Source: Bacteroidota bacterium (GTDB lineage: Bacteria; Bacteroidota; Bacteroidia; Bacteroidales; DYOH01). Taken from it: a stretch of DNA of 41,310 nt. Under the pieces are notes generated by a model that ran no database searches, had not been told where the DNA came from, and saw nothing but the letters and a program-made list of their open reading frames with translations. The position numbers were made by a program, and so were the translations under genes. Shown in pieces: positions 7,387-15,331 of the stretch (its first letter is position 1; each line of letters begins with the position of its first letter). Location: the NCBI GenBank assembly GCA_020048155.1, contig JAIFMY010000020.1:1-41310 (forward strand), given 5' to 3'.

Positions 7387-8962
7387 CTATTTACTCAAAA
7401 ACACAAATCCGTTTTTCTCACCAATCACCTTCAGATTAGGGTATTCCTTCAGCGATTTTTCGAGCTTTATGTTTTTGGTAACAAAATACACAGGTTTGTC
7501 TACCGAGTCGCTCATAATGAACGCATTATACTGCTCTTTGCTTTGGTTTGGCTGCTTGAGCAATGGCCTTTGGCCATAAAACAGATGCGCATAACTCTTG
7601 AAGCCCATTGGTTGCAGATAGGGCGTTTCTTTCGATTTTTCTTGATAAAATTCTATAGCAGCACGTTGCGAATATGCCTCTATACTAGATGGATATAAAT
7701 AAATAGCCAGCGATACAAACAATGTACTCAGCGCCAATGCCCTGAACACATATTCTATGCCTTTGTTGATGTGTTTGGTCAGAAAATACACTGCCGCGAG
7801 CAACAAAAGCCCGATAAGAAATTCTATTCCCCACCAGTTGGACACGGCTTGCAGATTGCCCATGGCAAATTTGTCCTTTATAAGGTTGGATTCTATGATA
7901 AAATGAGCATTGGCTACAGCCCACTGAAGCACAGCCAGCACCAGCATCAGCAATCCGGCTACCGACCAAAGCATGATTTTCTGGAATTTACGCAGCGATA
8001 ATTTCTCTGTGCTGTATTTGTACAACACCAAGGCTGCCAGGAAGGTAAGCGGGAAATAGGCCAGAGAAGAGTAGTGTACTATTTTGGTTTTTACTATGGA
8101 AAATAAAATGAGCACCACCCAGAACATAATGAGCATCCACAGGTGGAAAGCCGTATTTTTCTCATTTCCCGAAAAACGAAGCCTGAAAGCAGGCAAAGCC
8201 AGAATAGAAGCAGGAAACATGGCAAAAAATATCACCACGAAATGATACAAGGGAAATCCCCCGTGTCCGGCATCCTGCGTATTGAAAAGTCGGATTTGAT
8301 ATACAATAAATTCAAGCATGGTTTGCGTGCTTCCGGTAGCTATTTGTAACAAAAACCAAGAACCGCCCACAAGCAGAAATACCAGAGCAAAAATAAGAGC
8401 ATCTAAGAATCTCAGCCGAACTTTGAATCTTTTCCACACCAGAAATACTGCGTATACCAATCCCGGAACGAGAAGACCCACAGGGCCTTTGGTAAGCACA
8501 GCAAGGCCGATAAACATTGCCGAAAAAGCCATATTCTGCCATTTTTGTACCTCAGCCACCGAGTATTCCATCAGGTAATAAGTGCCCAAAAACATAAACA
8601 GATTGAACCACGGATCTATGATACCCGAACGAAAATAGAAATGCGAAAGGATAGAGCCAGCATACACCATCACCCAAAGCAATCCGAAAGTGTGGTTGAA
8701 ATGCTTGCGCCCTAAGCGGTAAAGCACCAGCAAGGACACTATGCCTGCAATGCATCCAGATGAATAAGGGTGGTTTTTCGAGAAACGGGCGGAAATCGAT
8801 TTGAACGGTGAGGTAATTGCCCGAAATGAGCATCTCGCGAGCGGATTCTGCAAAATTTATCTCATCCCAATCGAATAAATGTGCGCCACCCAGAAATGGA
8901 ATGAACAACAAAGCGGCAAGGGCAGCTATGCTCAGTTGTGTGTATAAAGACTGCCTGTTCAT
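7387..8962 (-). pseudogene. ArnT-like GT39 family membrane glycosyltransferase, disrupted by deletion and frameshift
   Basis: Members of this family move a sugar from a polyprenyl-phosphate carrier to lipid A or protein. The gene starts at 8962 with a membrane helix and the periplasmic DWDEINFAE loop containing the expected acidic residues, then FLEKPPLFIWM. At about 8749-8755 the frame changes. The rest (helices, then a C-terminal periplasmic domain) continues in another frame down to 7387, resuming at IAGIVSLLVLYRLG. Compared with the family, roughly 20 residues between these two pieces are missing, so a deletion whose length is not a multiple of three is likely. The start overlaps the PAP2 stop codon by 4 bp (ATGA), showing that the pair was translated together. 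Either a recent pseudogene or a sequencing or assembly fault. Confidence 0.8.
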
Positions 8963-9612
8963 GATTTTTTGAATGAAAGTTTACCATCAAGTTTGGCAGA
9001 TTTTATACCCATAATCCACCAATAGCCCAGCATTACCGATATAAGGCCGAAGAAAATACCGGCACACACATCTATAAAAAAATGCTGACTCAGGTATACC
9101 CTCGAAAACGCGGTGACAAATGCCACCAGAAAAAATAATACCTGCACCAGCGGTTTGCCTTTGGCAAGCCATATGGCCAGAAAAAAGAACATTACAATGG
9201 CTGTAGCGGTATGTCCCGATGGGAAACTCATATAACTATGTACTTTCACATCCGGAACGAGGTAGAGTGTATAATCGGGTACAAATTCTTCGAAATACTT
9301 TTTCGGGCGATAGCTCGTAAAGCTGTTCTTAATGCCTTGTACAAAGACTGTTTCAATCAGATTTGAAACCATAAGCAGTAGCGCCAATCGGTATTTTTCA
9401 AACAACAATATCACCACCAGTATATAGGTGACCAAAGCATCGCCCAGATGGGTAAGGTATTTGAAGAAAAAATCGAAATAGGGTGTATGCTGTTCGTTTA
9501 CAGCTATGTGTAGCTCTGTTTTGGAGTAAAACATCAGAAAGTACGACAAGACCAGAATACCTGTCAGCGAAGAGATGATAAATGCTTTATTATCCTGAAA
9601 AAAGTGTTTCAT
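8959..9612 (-). CDS. PAP2 family lipid phosphatase
   Basis: Integral membrane phosphatase acting at the membrane surface on a lipid phosphate or diphosphate. The three PAP2 motifs are present in order: the KNSFTSYRP segment (family K-x6-RP), PSGHTAT, and SRVYLSQHFFID with its catalytic His. About six hydrophobic helices fit the length of 217. Its stop codon overlaps the glycosyltransferase start. A PAP2 phosphatase beside an ArnT-like transferase suggests lipid A remodelling or undecaprenyl-diphosphate recycling, but the substrate cannot be read from the sequence. Confidence 0.88.
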   Translation of the reverse strand: MKHFFQDNKAFIISSLTGILVLSYFLMFYSKTELHIAVNEQHTPYFDFFFKYLTHLGDALVTYILVVILLFEKYRLALLLMVSNLIETVFVQGIKNSFTSYRPKKYFEEFVPDYTLYLVPDVKVHSYMSFPSGHTATAIVMFFFLAIWLAKGKPLVQVLFFLVAFVTAFSRVYLSQHFFIDVCAGIFFGLISVMLGYWWIMGIKSAKLDGKLSFKKS

Positions 9613-9629
9613 GCAAGAAATATTTTGTT

Positions 9630-10082
9630 TTACTTTTTATCCATTATTTTAAAAACCAATTCTTTCACTCGCTCAAGTGCCTGAGGAAAAATGCCATCAA
9701 AATAGGCAATATGTTCCTGCGGCATATCTACATGTACCAAAAGGGTAGTGTACGAGCCCAGATTTTGCAGCTCGTAAGTTTCTTGTGCGCCCGACCAATC
9801 ATGCGAACTGTTTTGTGCTGCTTGCTCTTTCCAATTTTTTATTTCGCCCAAATGTGTAAAGACTATCTTTCTGTGTGTAACAAGTTCTGAAATAACCGAA
9901 AACATACCATTCCCATCTGGACCCAGAAAATGCACCTTTCCACCGATTTTCCAATCAGCCACCATGTGCGAACCTTCGGTAAATAGAGCGGTCCAATATC
10001 TGTAGTTAGAATCTTCCCAGAGTGCTTCCCAAATTATTTGTGTACTACTCTCAATATCAGTTTTATAAACACAGATTGGCAT
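9630..10082 (-). CDS. SRPBCC (AHSA1-like) domain protein
   Basis: Small soluble protein of 150 residues with the START-like helix-grip layout: an N-terminal strand, the ALWEDSNYRYWTALF helix region, several beta strands, and a long C-terminal helix (FPQALERVKELVFKIM). Resembles the AHSA1/Aha1-domain branch of the SRPBCC superfamily. No catalytic residues can be named. It lies 17 bp upstream of the PAP2 gene on the same strand and may share its transcript. Ligand and role unknown. Confidence 0.75.
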   Translation of the reverse strand: MPICVYKTDIESSTQIIWEALWEDSNYRYWTALFTEGSHMVADWKIGGKVHFLGPDGNGMFSVISELVTHRKIVFTHLGEIKNWKEQAAQNSSHDWSGAQETYELQNLGSYTTLLVHVDMPQEHIAYFDGIFPQALERVKELVFKIMDKK

Positions 10083-10168
10083 ATGGGTAAGGTATTAATT
10101 TCAAATGAATTCAAGATTACACAAAATTAAGATAATTGGCAAGAAATTATCTTTTGGCAGCCCGCCCC

Positions 10169-11104
10169 TCAGAATACTGGGGATATAAACTGGGAGGGTT
10201 TTTTGTGCATTTTGCGGGGAATATTTTGTACTATATTGTTTTTCAATAGTTTTATCAGATTCAGCTTGTGTGTATATTTATTGCAAACCATGCTTATCTC
10301 GCGTATGGGCACCGGTTGCCTGAAATTGCGCACACGCATTTTTGTTTCCGTATCAAATTCGTTTACAGTCATTTCAGGTAAAATGGTGATGCCATGATTC
10401 AAATCGGTAAGGCGGCGGAGTGTTTCAATGCTTCCCACCTCATAATTGGAGGTGTATCTGGCTTTCTTTTCCTGCAAATCACAAAAGTTGATAATTTGTC
10501 CGCTCAGGCAGTGACTTTCTTCCAGTAGCCAAAGGTTTTCATAGTCCAGCATTTCGGTATTTACCAAACTATCGCTCAGTACCGGATGCCCGGGCGAAGC
10601 ATACAGCAGAAATTCCTCGTAATACATTGGCATTTCCAATAAAGAGTCTATATGTATAGGAGTGGCCAGAATGCCGCAGTCTATTTTACCCTTATACAAT
10701 CTGTCGACGATTTCTAAGGTAGTTATCTCGCTGAATATTAGGTGAATATTAGGATTAGTTGTCTTGAAACTGGTCAGAAACAAGGGGATAAGATAAGGAG
10801 CTACTGTGGGAATAATGCCAATATGTATTTCGCCCTGCATGATGCCTTTCATTTCATTTACCATAGCACCAATTTTACGCATCTCGCTGAGGGCTATTTT
10901 CGCTTGATCTATGATTTTTCGTCCAGCCAGTGTGGGTTCTATGGGCTGCTTGGTTCGGTCGAATATAATCACATCCAGTTCTTCTTCCAGTTTTTTTATC
11001 ATCATGCTCAGCGTGGGCTGTGTTACGTGGCATTTCTCAGATGCAGTAACAAAATGTCGGTATGTATCTACTGCTATTATGTACTCAAGTTGCTGGTAAT
11101 TCAT
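10169..11104 (-). CDS. oxyR: OxyR-type LysR transcriptional regulator
   Basis: LysR-family peroxide sensor. The N-terminal helix-turn-helix covers about residues 1-60 (FVTASEKCHVTQPTLSMMIKKLE). The C-terminal effector domain carries CLSGQIINFC, so the redox pair is Cys199 and Cys208, the same numbering and spacing as in E. coli OxyR. This supports activation by disulfide formation with hydrogen peroxide. It is transcribed away from ahpC across a 103-bp region containing a likely OxyR site, and a candidate oxyR -7 element (11125-11132, minus strand) lies inside that site, so autoregulation is likely. The C-terminal extension beyond about residue 295 is basic and probably disordered. Confidence 0.92.
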   Translation of the reverse strand: MNYQQLEYIIAVDTYRHFVTASEKCHVTQPTLSMMIKKLEEELDVIIFDRTKQPIEPTLAGRKIIDQAKIALSEMRKIGAMVNEMKGIMQGEIHIGIIPTVAPYLIPLFLTSFKTTNPNIHLIFSEITTLEIVDRLYKGKIDCGILATPIHIDSLLEMPMYYEEFLLYASPGHPVLSDSLVNTEMLDYENLWLLEESHCLSGQIINFCDLQEKKARYTSNYEVGSIETLRRLTDLNHGITILPEMTVNEFDTETKMRVRNFRQPVPIREISMVCNKYTHKLNLIKLLKNNIVQNIPRKMHKKPSQFISPVF

Positions 11105-11108
11105 ATGT

Positions 11109-11144
11109 ATAGATTTTATCTATGCAAATATAGAAAATATCAGT
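11109..11144. promoter_or_regulatory. Putative OxyR operator between oxyR and ahpC
   Basis: Three quarters of the known OxyR tetramer pattern (ATAG-N7-CTAT-N7-ATAG-N7-CTAT) are readable: ATAG at 11109-11112, CTAT at 11120-11123 and ATAG at 11130-11133. The middle spacing is 6 instead of 7 and the fourth box (11141-11144, CAGT) is poor. It ends at the -33 element of the ahpC promoter, a position suited to activation. Confidence 0.6.
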
Positions 11145-11175
11145 TTGATATATATAAATAATAACTTTAAGTTTG
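11144..11175 (+). promoter_or_regulatory. ahpC promoter (Bacteroidota -33/-7 type)
   Basis: TTTG at 11144-11147, a 20-bp spacer, and TAAGTTTG at 11168-11175 match the Bacteroidota consensus TTTG-N19-21-TAnnTTTG in every fixed base. It predicts a leader of roughly 25-30 nt before the ahpC ATG at 11208. Confidence 0.75.
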
Positions 11176-11207
11176 TACCAAAATTAATCAACATAAATTT
11201 TACGAAC

Positions 11208-11762
11208 ATGTCAAACAGAATTTTATCAGTAGGATCACAGTTTCCTTCTTACACCAAAAAAGCAGTAGTATCGACCGAAAAAGGAAAAGAATTTTCAGAA
11301 ATCACATCTGAGGATCACAAAAAAGATGGCAAATGGATGGTTATGTTTTGGTGGCCAAAAGATTTTACTTTTGTTTGCCCTACCGAAATAGCTGAATTCA
11401 ACAAACACGTAGGCGATTTTTCTGACCGCGATACTGCCCTTGTAGGTGCATCTACCGATACCGAATTTGTTCACCTTGCTTGGAGAAAAGACCATGCCGA
11501 CCTGCGCGAATTGCGTTTCCCGATGCTTGCCGATACTTCAAAATCATTGGCTGAAGAGCTTGGCATTCTGCAAGCCGAAGAGAAAATAGCTTACCGCGTT
11601 ACCTACATAGTTGATCCTCAAGGAACCATCCGTTGGGTAAGTGTGAACGACCTTTCTGTAGGCCGCAATGTACCTGAGGTTATTCGTGTACTTGATGCAT
11701 TGCAAACCGACGAGCTTTGCCCATGCAACTGGACTAAAGGTCAGGAAACCATCAAAGCATAA
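11208..11762 (+). CDS. ahpC: Alkyl hydroperoxide reductase AhpC, 2-Cys peroxiredoxin
   Basis: Thiol peroxidase that reduces hydrogen peroxide, alkyl peroxides and possibly peroxynitrite. The peroxidatic Cys57 lies in DFTFVCPTE. Two C-terminal cysteines, Cys171 and Cys173 (ELCPCNW), give a three-cysteine arrangement like that of mycobacterial AhpC, which is recharged by AhpD rather than AhpF. The ATG at 11208 was chosen because the frame upstream reads non-conserved AT-rich sequence that contains the promoter; this gives 184 residues, normal for the family. The next gene, 21 bp downstream, is indeed AhpD-like. Induction by OxyR is inferred from the divergent regulator and the upstream site. 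Confidence 0.95.
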   Translation: MSNRILSVGSQFPSYTKKAVVSTEKGKEFSEITSEDHKKDGKWMVMFWWPKDFTFVCPTEIAEFNKHVGDFSDRDTALVGASTDTEFVHLAWRKDHADLRELRFPMLADTSKSLAEELGILQAEEKIAYRVTYIVDPQGTIRWVSVNDLSVGRNVPEVIRVLDALQTDELCPCNWTKGQETIKA

Positions 11763-11783
11763 TCCGGTTAAATCACTCACATC

Positions 11784-12359
11784 ATGAACGAAACACTTCA
11801 AAGCCTGGCTGCACTGCTCAATGTAGAAGTGGCACAACTTGGCAAAGCTTTTACCCAACTGTCCGAAACCGACCACCGTTATCTGAAAGACATTAAGGTA
11901 AATGTATCTAATGCACTCGGGTACGCCACCCTTAGCAAGAAAGAATCGTACTTGTTGGCATTATCTGTGGCATCTAACCAAGGGAAACAGATTTTTGTGG
12001 AAGCATTTACTTCACTTGCAAAAAAGGAAGGTGCAACCGATGCAGACGTAGCTGAAACACTGGCTTGTGTGTCGCTGCTCAATATCAACAACGTGTTTTA
12101 CCGCTTCAGGCATTTTGCCAAGAAAGAGTTTTACAGCACTAACCCGGCGGGCATCAAAATGAATATCATGTTGAGTCCTGTATTGGGGAAAGAGTTTTTC
12201 GAACTGATGAGCCTGGCTGTATCTGCGCTGAATGGTTGCGAAATGTGTGTGGGCTCTCACGAAGAATCGCTCATGAAACTGGGCACCAGCCAGCAACGTG
12301 TGTACGATGCCATGAGGCTGACTTCCATTGTGAAAGGATTTCTGGTTATTACTGATTAA
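11784..12359 (+). CDS. ahpD: AhpD-like alkylhydroperoxidase (carboxymuconolactone decarboxylase family)
   Basis: All-helical CMD-fold protein of 191 residues that passes reducing equivalents to AhpC. The active-site motif is Cys152-x2-Cys155-x3-His159 (CEMCVGSH), as in the mycobacterial AhpD proton-relay site. It is the second gene of the ahpCD operon and is followed by a strong terminator. The electron donor to AhpD (lipoylated protein in Mycobacterium) is not identifiable here. Confidence 0.92.
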   Translation: MNETLQSLAALLNVEVAQLGKAFTQLSETDHRYLKDIKVNVSNALGYATLSKKESYLLALSVASNQGKQIFVEAFTSLAKKEGATDADVAETLACVSLLNINNVFYRFRHFAKKEFYSTNPAGIKMNIMLSPVLGKEFFELMSLAVSALNGCEMCVGSHEESLMKLGTSQQRVYDAMRLTSIVKGFLVITD

Positions 12360-12399
12360 GGATTTTTATACACTCTGCTTATATAATTATGGTTGTTTT

Positions 12400-12437
12400 A
12401 AGGAACCGTTCTCGCAGGGAGCGGTTCCTTTTTTTTG
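12400..12437 (+). terminator. Intrinsic terminator of ahpCD
   Basis: The stem AAGGAACCG (12400-12408) pairs perfectly with 12422-12430, and an unbroken T-run follows. It lies 40 bp after the ahpD stop codon on the same strand. Confidence 0.85.
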
Positions 12438-12500
12438 GTGTATTTACATTGTTGTTAATAACTTAAGTGGGATTCTATTACTGGCAATAAAAAATATATA

Positions 12501-12508
12501 TATTTTTG
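12501..12508 (+). promoter_or_regulatory. -7 promoter element of the 445-residue orphan gene
   Basis: TATTTTTG matches TAnnTTTG and lies 21 bp before the chosen ATG at 12530. There is no clear -33 element. Confidence 0.4.
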
Positions 12509-12529
12509 ACACGTTTAATTTCATCCCCC

Positions 12530-13867
12530 ATGAAAAAAGTCAAAACCAAACGAACCCCAAAGGATCAGGAAAGCTTAATCCGTAAAGCTCAGAAAGATCT
12601 TGAAATTGAATATCTAAGAAGATTTAAATTTTATACCGATTCACTAATCGGAGCAGAGCATTTTGAAAAGTTAGATAAAACTTGGATGAAAACTATTTAC
12701 CAATTCAGAATGCGTATGCCTAATTTTATATTTAAAGATTCATCTGCATTTAGCCCTCAGATGCAAAAATTTATGAAGAGCTATTTAGATAAAGCTTTAA
12801 AAGAAATGAATTCGGAAGTAGAATTGAATGGTAAGCATCTTAAAATGGATGAATATTTAGTAACCTGGCAAACATATACAAAGTTATTTCCGGACTTGGT
12901 TTATCGCGATTTATTCAATAAATATCCCAACCTAGAGGCCTCATTTATGGAAAAATTGGCGACCAAAGATAGCGAAGGCTCTTCTCTACTTGTTTTACTT
13001 CATATTCTAATGCATATTTCGCATCAGATGAGTAGTCCGCGTAAAATCGTGAATTTACGATATGAGACGGTATTCGAAGAATTTATGTATGCAAAAGTTC
13101 TCAAGCAGGTTATATATGCCTCTATTTATTACCCTGAATTTCGAAATTTTAACATCAACAGTAAACACAGACCAGCTCAACGATTTGGATTGAATGAATT
13201 ATTTGGAAAGTTTCAATGGTTTAGTTTTACAGGGAAGCAACTTGGTCTGAAAAATGAATCTGAAAACCAAATTTTTGAAGTATTTATACAAAATCATGCA
13301 GTACTAAGATTTGCAGAAAGGATGCAAGGATGCCGAAATTATGAAGTTTCGATATATTTATATTATTCGTTTGATTCGGCTGAAATTGTCAGATATAAAA
13401 ATACATATTTAGTAAGCTACTATTTTACAGATTACAAACTAGGATATTTTGTTGGTGAGATAGTGGAAAATTGTTTCTTGATAAAAACTTTTCTTTTCCT
13501 TACCCAACTAAACACGCCGGAAGGTGATGCTCTAAGTGAGAAATTGGGTACATCAATACATGATATTGAATATCTGAATATTGGGAAACTAAGTACTTTT
13601 ATAGAAATGAATAGTAAAAGCGCTGATGAAATGTACGAACATTTTTCAGGCACCGGTTGTGAAAGTATTCTCGAATTTAAAAAGGAATTTTTCGATATAT
13701 TTGCGAGAGATTCCAATAAGGAAATTTCTTTGACTAAATACCTGAATTTAGATAAAACCGATGCAGAACTCGATGAGCTATTGGAAAGTAAGGCCGACGA
13801 ATTAGGATATAACTTCAGGAATTTGCGATTTGAAAAGGCATTAAAAGTAAAGGTAATGAAAAGCTAA
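12530..13867 (+). CDS. Unrecognised AT-rich protein next to a repeat cassette
   Basis: Encodes about 445 residues; I recognise no family. The start at 12530 (MKKVKTKRTPK) is preferred over a TTG at 12506 because the latter overlaps a -7 promoter element. The protein is soluble, rich in Lys, Glu, Phe and Tyr, with a basic N-terminus and no signal peptide or membrane segment. A motif HAVLRFAERM at about residues 273-282 resembles short His-Arg motifs of some RNase-like toxins, but this is weak. The DNA is visibly more AT-rich than the genes around it. It lies alone between the ahpCD terminator and the gene-less heptamer cassette, which begins just after its stop codon. Recent acquisition is a reasonable inference. 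Confidence 0.7.
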   Translation: MKKVKTKRTPKDQESLIRKAQKDLEIEYLRRFKFYTDSLIGAEHFEKLDKTWMKTIYQFRMRMPNFIFKDSSAFSPQMQKFMKSYLDKALKEMNSEVELNGKHLKMDEYLVTWQTYTKLFPDLVYRDLFNKYPNLEASFMEKLATKDSEGSSLLVLLHILMHISHQMSSPRKIVNLRYETVFEEFMYAKVLKQVIYASIYYPEFRNFNINSKHRPAQRFGLNELFGKFQWFSFTGKQLGLKNESENQIFEVFIQNHAVLRFAERMQGCRNYEVSIYLYYSFDSAEIVRYKNTYLVSYYFTDYKLGYFVGEIVENCFLIKTFLFLTQLNTPEGDALSEKLGTSIHDIEYLNIGKLSTFIEMNSKSADEMYEHFSGTGCESILEFKKEFFDIFARDSNKEISLTKYLNLDKTDAELDELLESKADELGYNFRNLRFEKALKVKVMKS

Positions 13868-13868
13868 C

Positions 13869-13907
13869 CGCAAAGTCACGCAGAGACATACGCAAAGTCT
13901 CGCAAAG
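13869..13907 (+). repeat. Heptamer array, left arm of the gene-less cassette
   Basis: Four boxes start at 13869, 13879, 13891 and 13901 (CGCAAAG, CGCAGAG, CGCAAAG, CGCAAAG). The 10-12-10 spacing is the same as in the units at 6693-6731 and 6790-6828; 29 of 39 positions match the first unit. Confidence 0.75.
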
Positions 13908-13961
13908 GTTTTTAGGGCAAAAATTAGTTTTATTGAAAACCAATTATATAACTTTTAAAAA

Positions 13962-14025
13962 CTCTGCGCAACTCTGCGCCTTACTTAGCGAAACTCTGCG
14001 GTAATATTCTCTGCGAAACTCTGCG
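13962..14025 (-). repeat. Heptamer array, right arm of the gene-less cassette
   Basis: Inverse boxes CTCTGCG start at 13962, 13972, 13994, 14009 and 14019. They face the left arm across only about 55 bp, with no gene between. The remaining 137 bp up to the acyl-CoA dehydrogenase gene hold no ORF; 14067-14112 carries loose direct repeats of ATCTGT and GTTC/TTCC. Confidence 0.75.
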
Positions 14026-14162
14026 TGAAAATATTCAGCGAGAATCCCATTCACAGAACTTTAAAAAAATCAGTTCCGATCTGTTCGATCAGTCCAATCT
14101 GTGTTCCATTCAAAGACCACTACGCAACTCTGCATTAAAAATCTCATCGAAATCAATCAAAA

Positions 14163-15320
14163 CTATTCCTTCAACACAGCACGGCTAATTACCAATCGCT
14201 GAATTTCGGAAGTACCCTCACCAATTTGCAGCAGACGCTGGTCGCGGAAGAAACGCTCTATATCGTATTCTTGCATCAGGCCATACCCACCAAAAATCTG
14301 AACAGCCTCGTTGGCAGCACGTTGTGCCACCTCAGAGCAGTACAATTTTGCCATAGCAGCCTCTTTGCCGAAAGGCAATTTATTGTCTTTGAGCCAGGTA
14401 GCATGGTACAGCAAATGGCGGGCAGCCTCTATCTCGGTTGCCATATCGGCCAATTTGAAAGCAATAGCCTGAAACTCGCTGATGGCTTTCCCGAACTGGC
14501 GACGTTCTTTAGAGTATTTCAGCGCCATTTCGTAAGCACCCTGAGCCAGCCCAAGTCCCATAGCGCCAATAGATAAACGGCCACTATCTAGCGCATTAAG
14601 CATAATTTTGGAACCGTCGCCTTCTTTGCCAAGCAAGTTGATGGCTGGAACACGCACATTGTCGAAAAACAATTGAGACGTATCTGAGGCACGCCACAAC
14701 AGTTTGTCTTTCATAGGAATGCGGGTGTAACCTTTAGTACCAGCTTCAACTATAATGGTAGAAAAAATCTTATGCCCGTTTTCTTCGCCTGAAATGGCTT
14801 GCACGGTAACCCCGGCACTCATCTCAGAAGCACCATTGGTGATGAAAATTTTACTTCCGTTTATCACCCACTCATCGCCTTCGAGTCTGGCAAAAGTTTT
14901 AGAGCCACGGCTGTCGCTGCCGGCATTGGGTTCGGTAAGACCAAAAGCCCAGGTATTATGCCCGGTGCAAAGGCGGGGTAGAATGTTTTGTTTTTGTTCT
15001 TCGGTGCCGAAATACATGATGGGACCTATGCCCAGTGAGTTGTGGGCAGCAATAGTGGCAGCTTGTGAACTGTCTATACGGGCAAGTTCTTCTACAGCAA
15101 TTACATACGACATATAGTCCATGCCGTGGCCACCATATTCTTCGGGTACAAAGATTCCGAAAAGGCCAATGTCACCCATCTTACGGGTGAGTTCAATACT
15201 AAATTCTTCACGTTTATCTAATTCGCGGGCTACAGGCTTGATTTCGCGCTCTGCAAAATCGCGTACTGTGCGTCGCAGCATTTCATGTTCCGGAGTGAGG
15301 TAAGGAGTTTTTAATGACAT
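14163..15320 (-). CDS. Acyl-CoA dehydrogenase, general (non-isovaleryl) active-site type
   Basis: FAD enzyme that forms the alpha-beta double bond of an acyl-CoA. Length 385, with the usual helical N-domain, beta-domain (WAFGLTEPNAGSDS) and C-domain (FGGYGLMQEYDIERFFRD). Catalytic Glu368 lies in GEGTSEIQR, the MCAD Glu376 position. In isovaleryl-CoA dehydrogenase that site is small and the base lies earlier, in a DLERL-type motif; here the matching stretch reads LDSGRL, with Gly. So despite the liu-like neighbours this is probably not an isovaleryl-CoA dehydrogenase. Last gene of the operon, starting 11 bp after the AtuA-family gene. A short- or branched-chain or citronellyl-type substrate is possible. 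Confidence 0.92.
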   Translation of the reverse strand: MSLKTPYLTPEHEMLRRTVRDFAEREIKPVARELDKREEFSIELTRKMGDIGLFGIFVPEEYGGHGMDYMSYVIAVEELARIDSSQAATIAAHNSLGIGPIMYFGTEEQKQNILPRLCTGHNTWAFGLTEPNAGSDSRGSKTFARLEGDEWVINGSKIFITNGASEMSAGVTVQAISGEENGHKIFSTIIVEAGTKGYTRIPMKDKLLWRASDTSQLFFDNVRVPAINLLGKEGDGSKIMLNALDSGRLSIGAMGLGLAQGAYEMALKYSKERRQFGKAISEFQAIAFKLADMATEIEAARHLLYHATWLKDNKLPFGKEAAMAKLYCSEVAQRAANEAVQIFGGYGLMQEYDIERFFRDQRLLQIGEGTSEIQRLVISRAVLKE

Positions 15321-15331
15321 GAATCTATATA

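Noticed and set aside
10142-10206. GC-rich hairpin and T-run near the 3' end of oxyR as a terminator
   Set aside because: The arms pair poorly, and the T-run is on the plus strand inside oxyR coding sequence, where no plus-strand gene ends.
14163-15320. Naming the acyl-CoA dehydrogenase as isovaleryl-CoA dehydrogenase from its neighbours
   Set aside because: Catalytic residue positions fit the general acyl-CoA dehydrogenase type and not the isovaleryl type.
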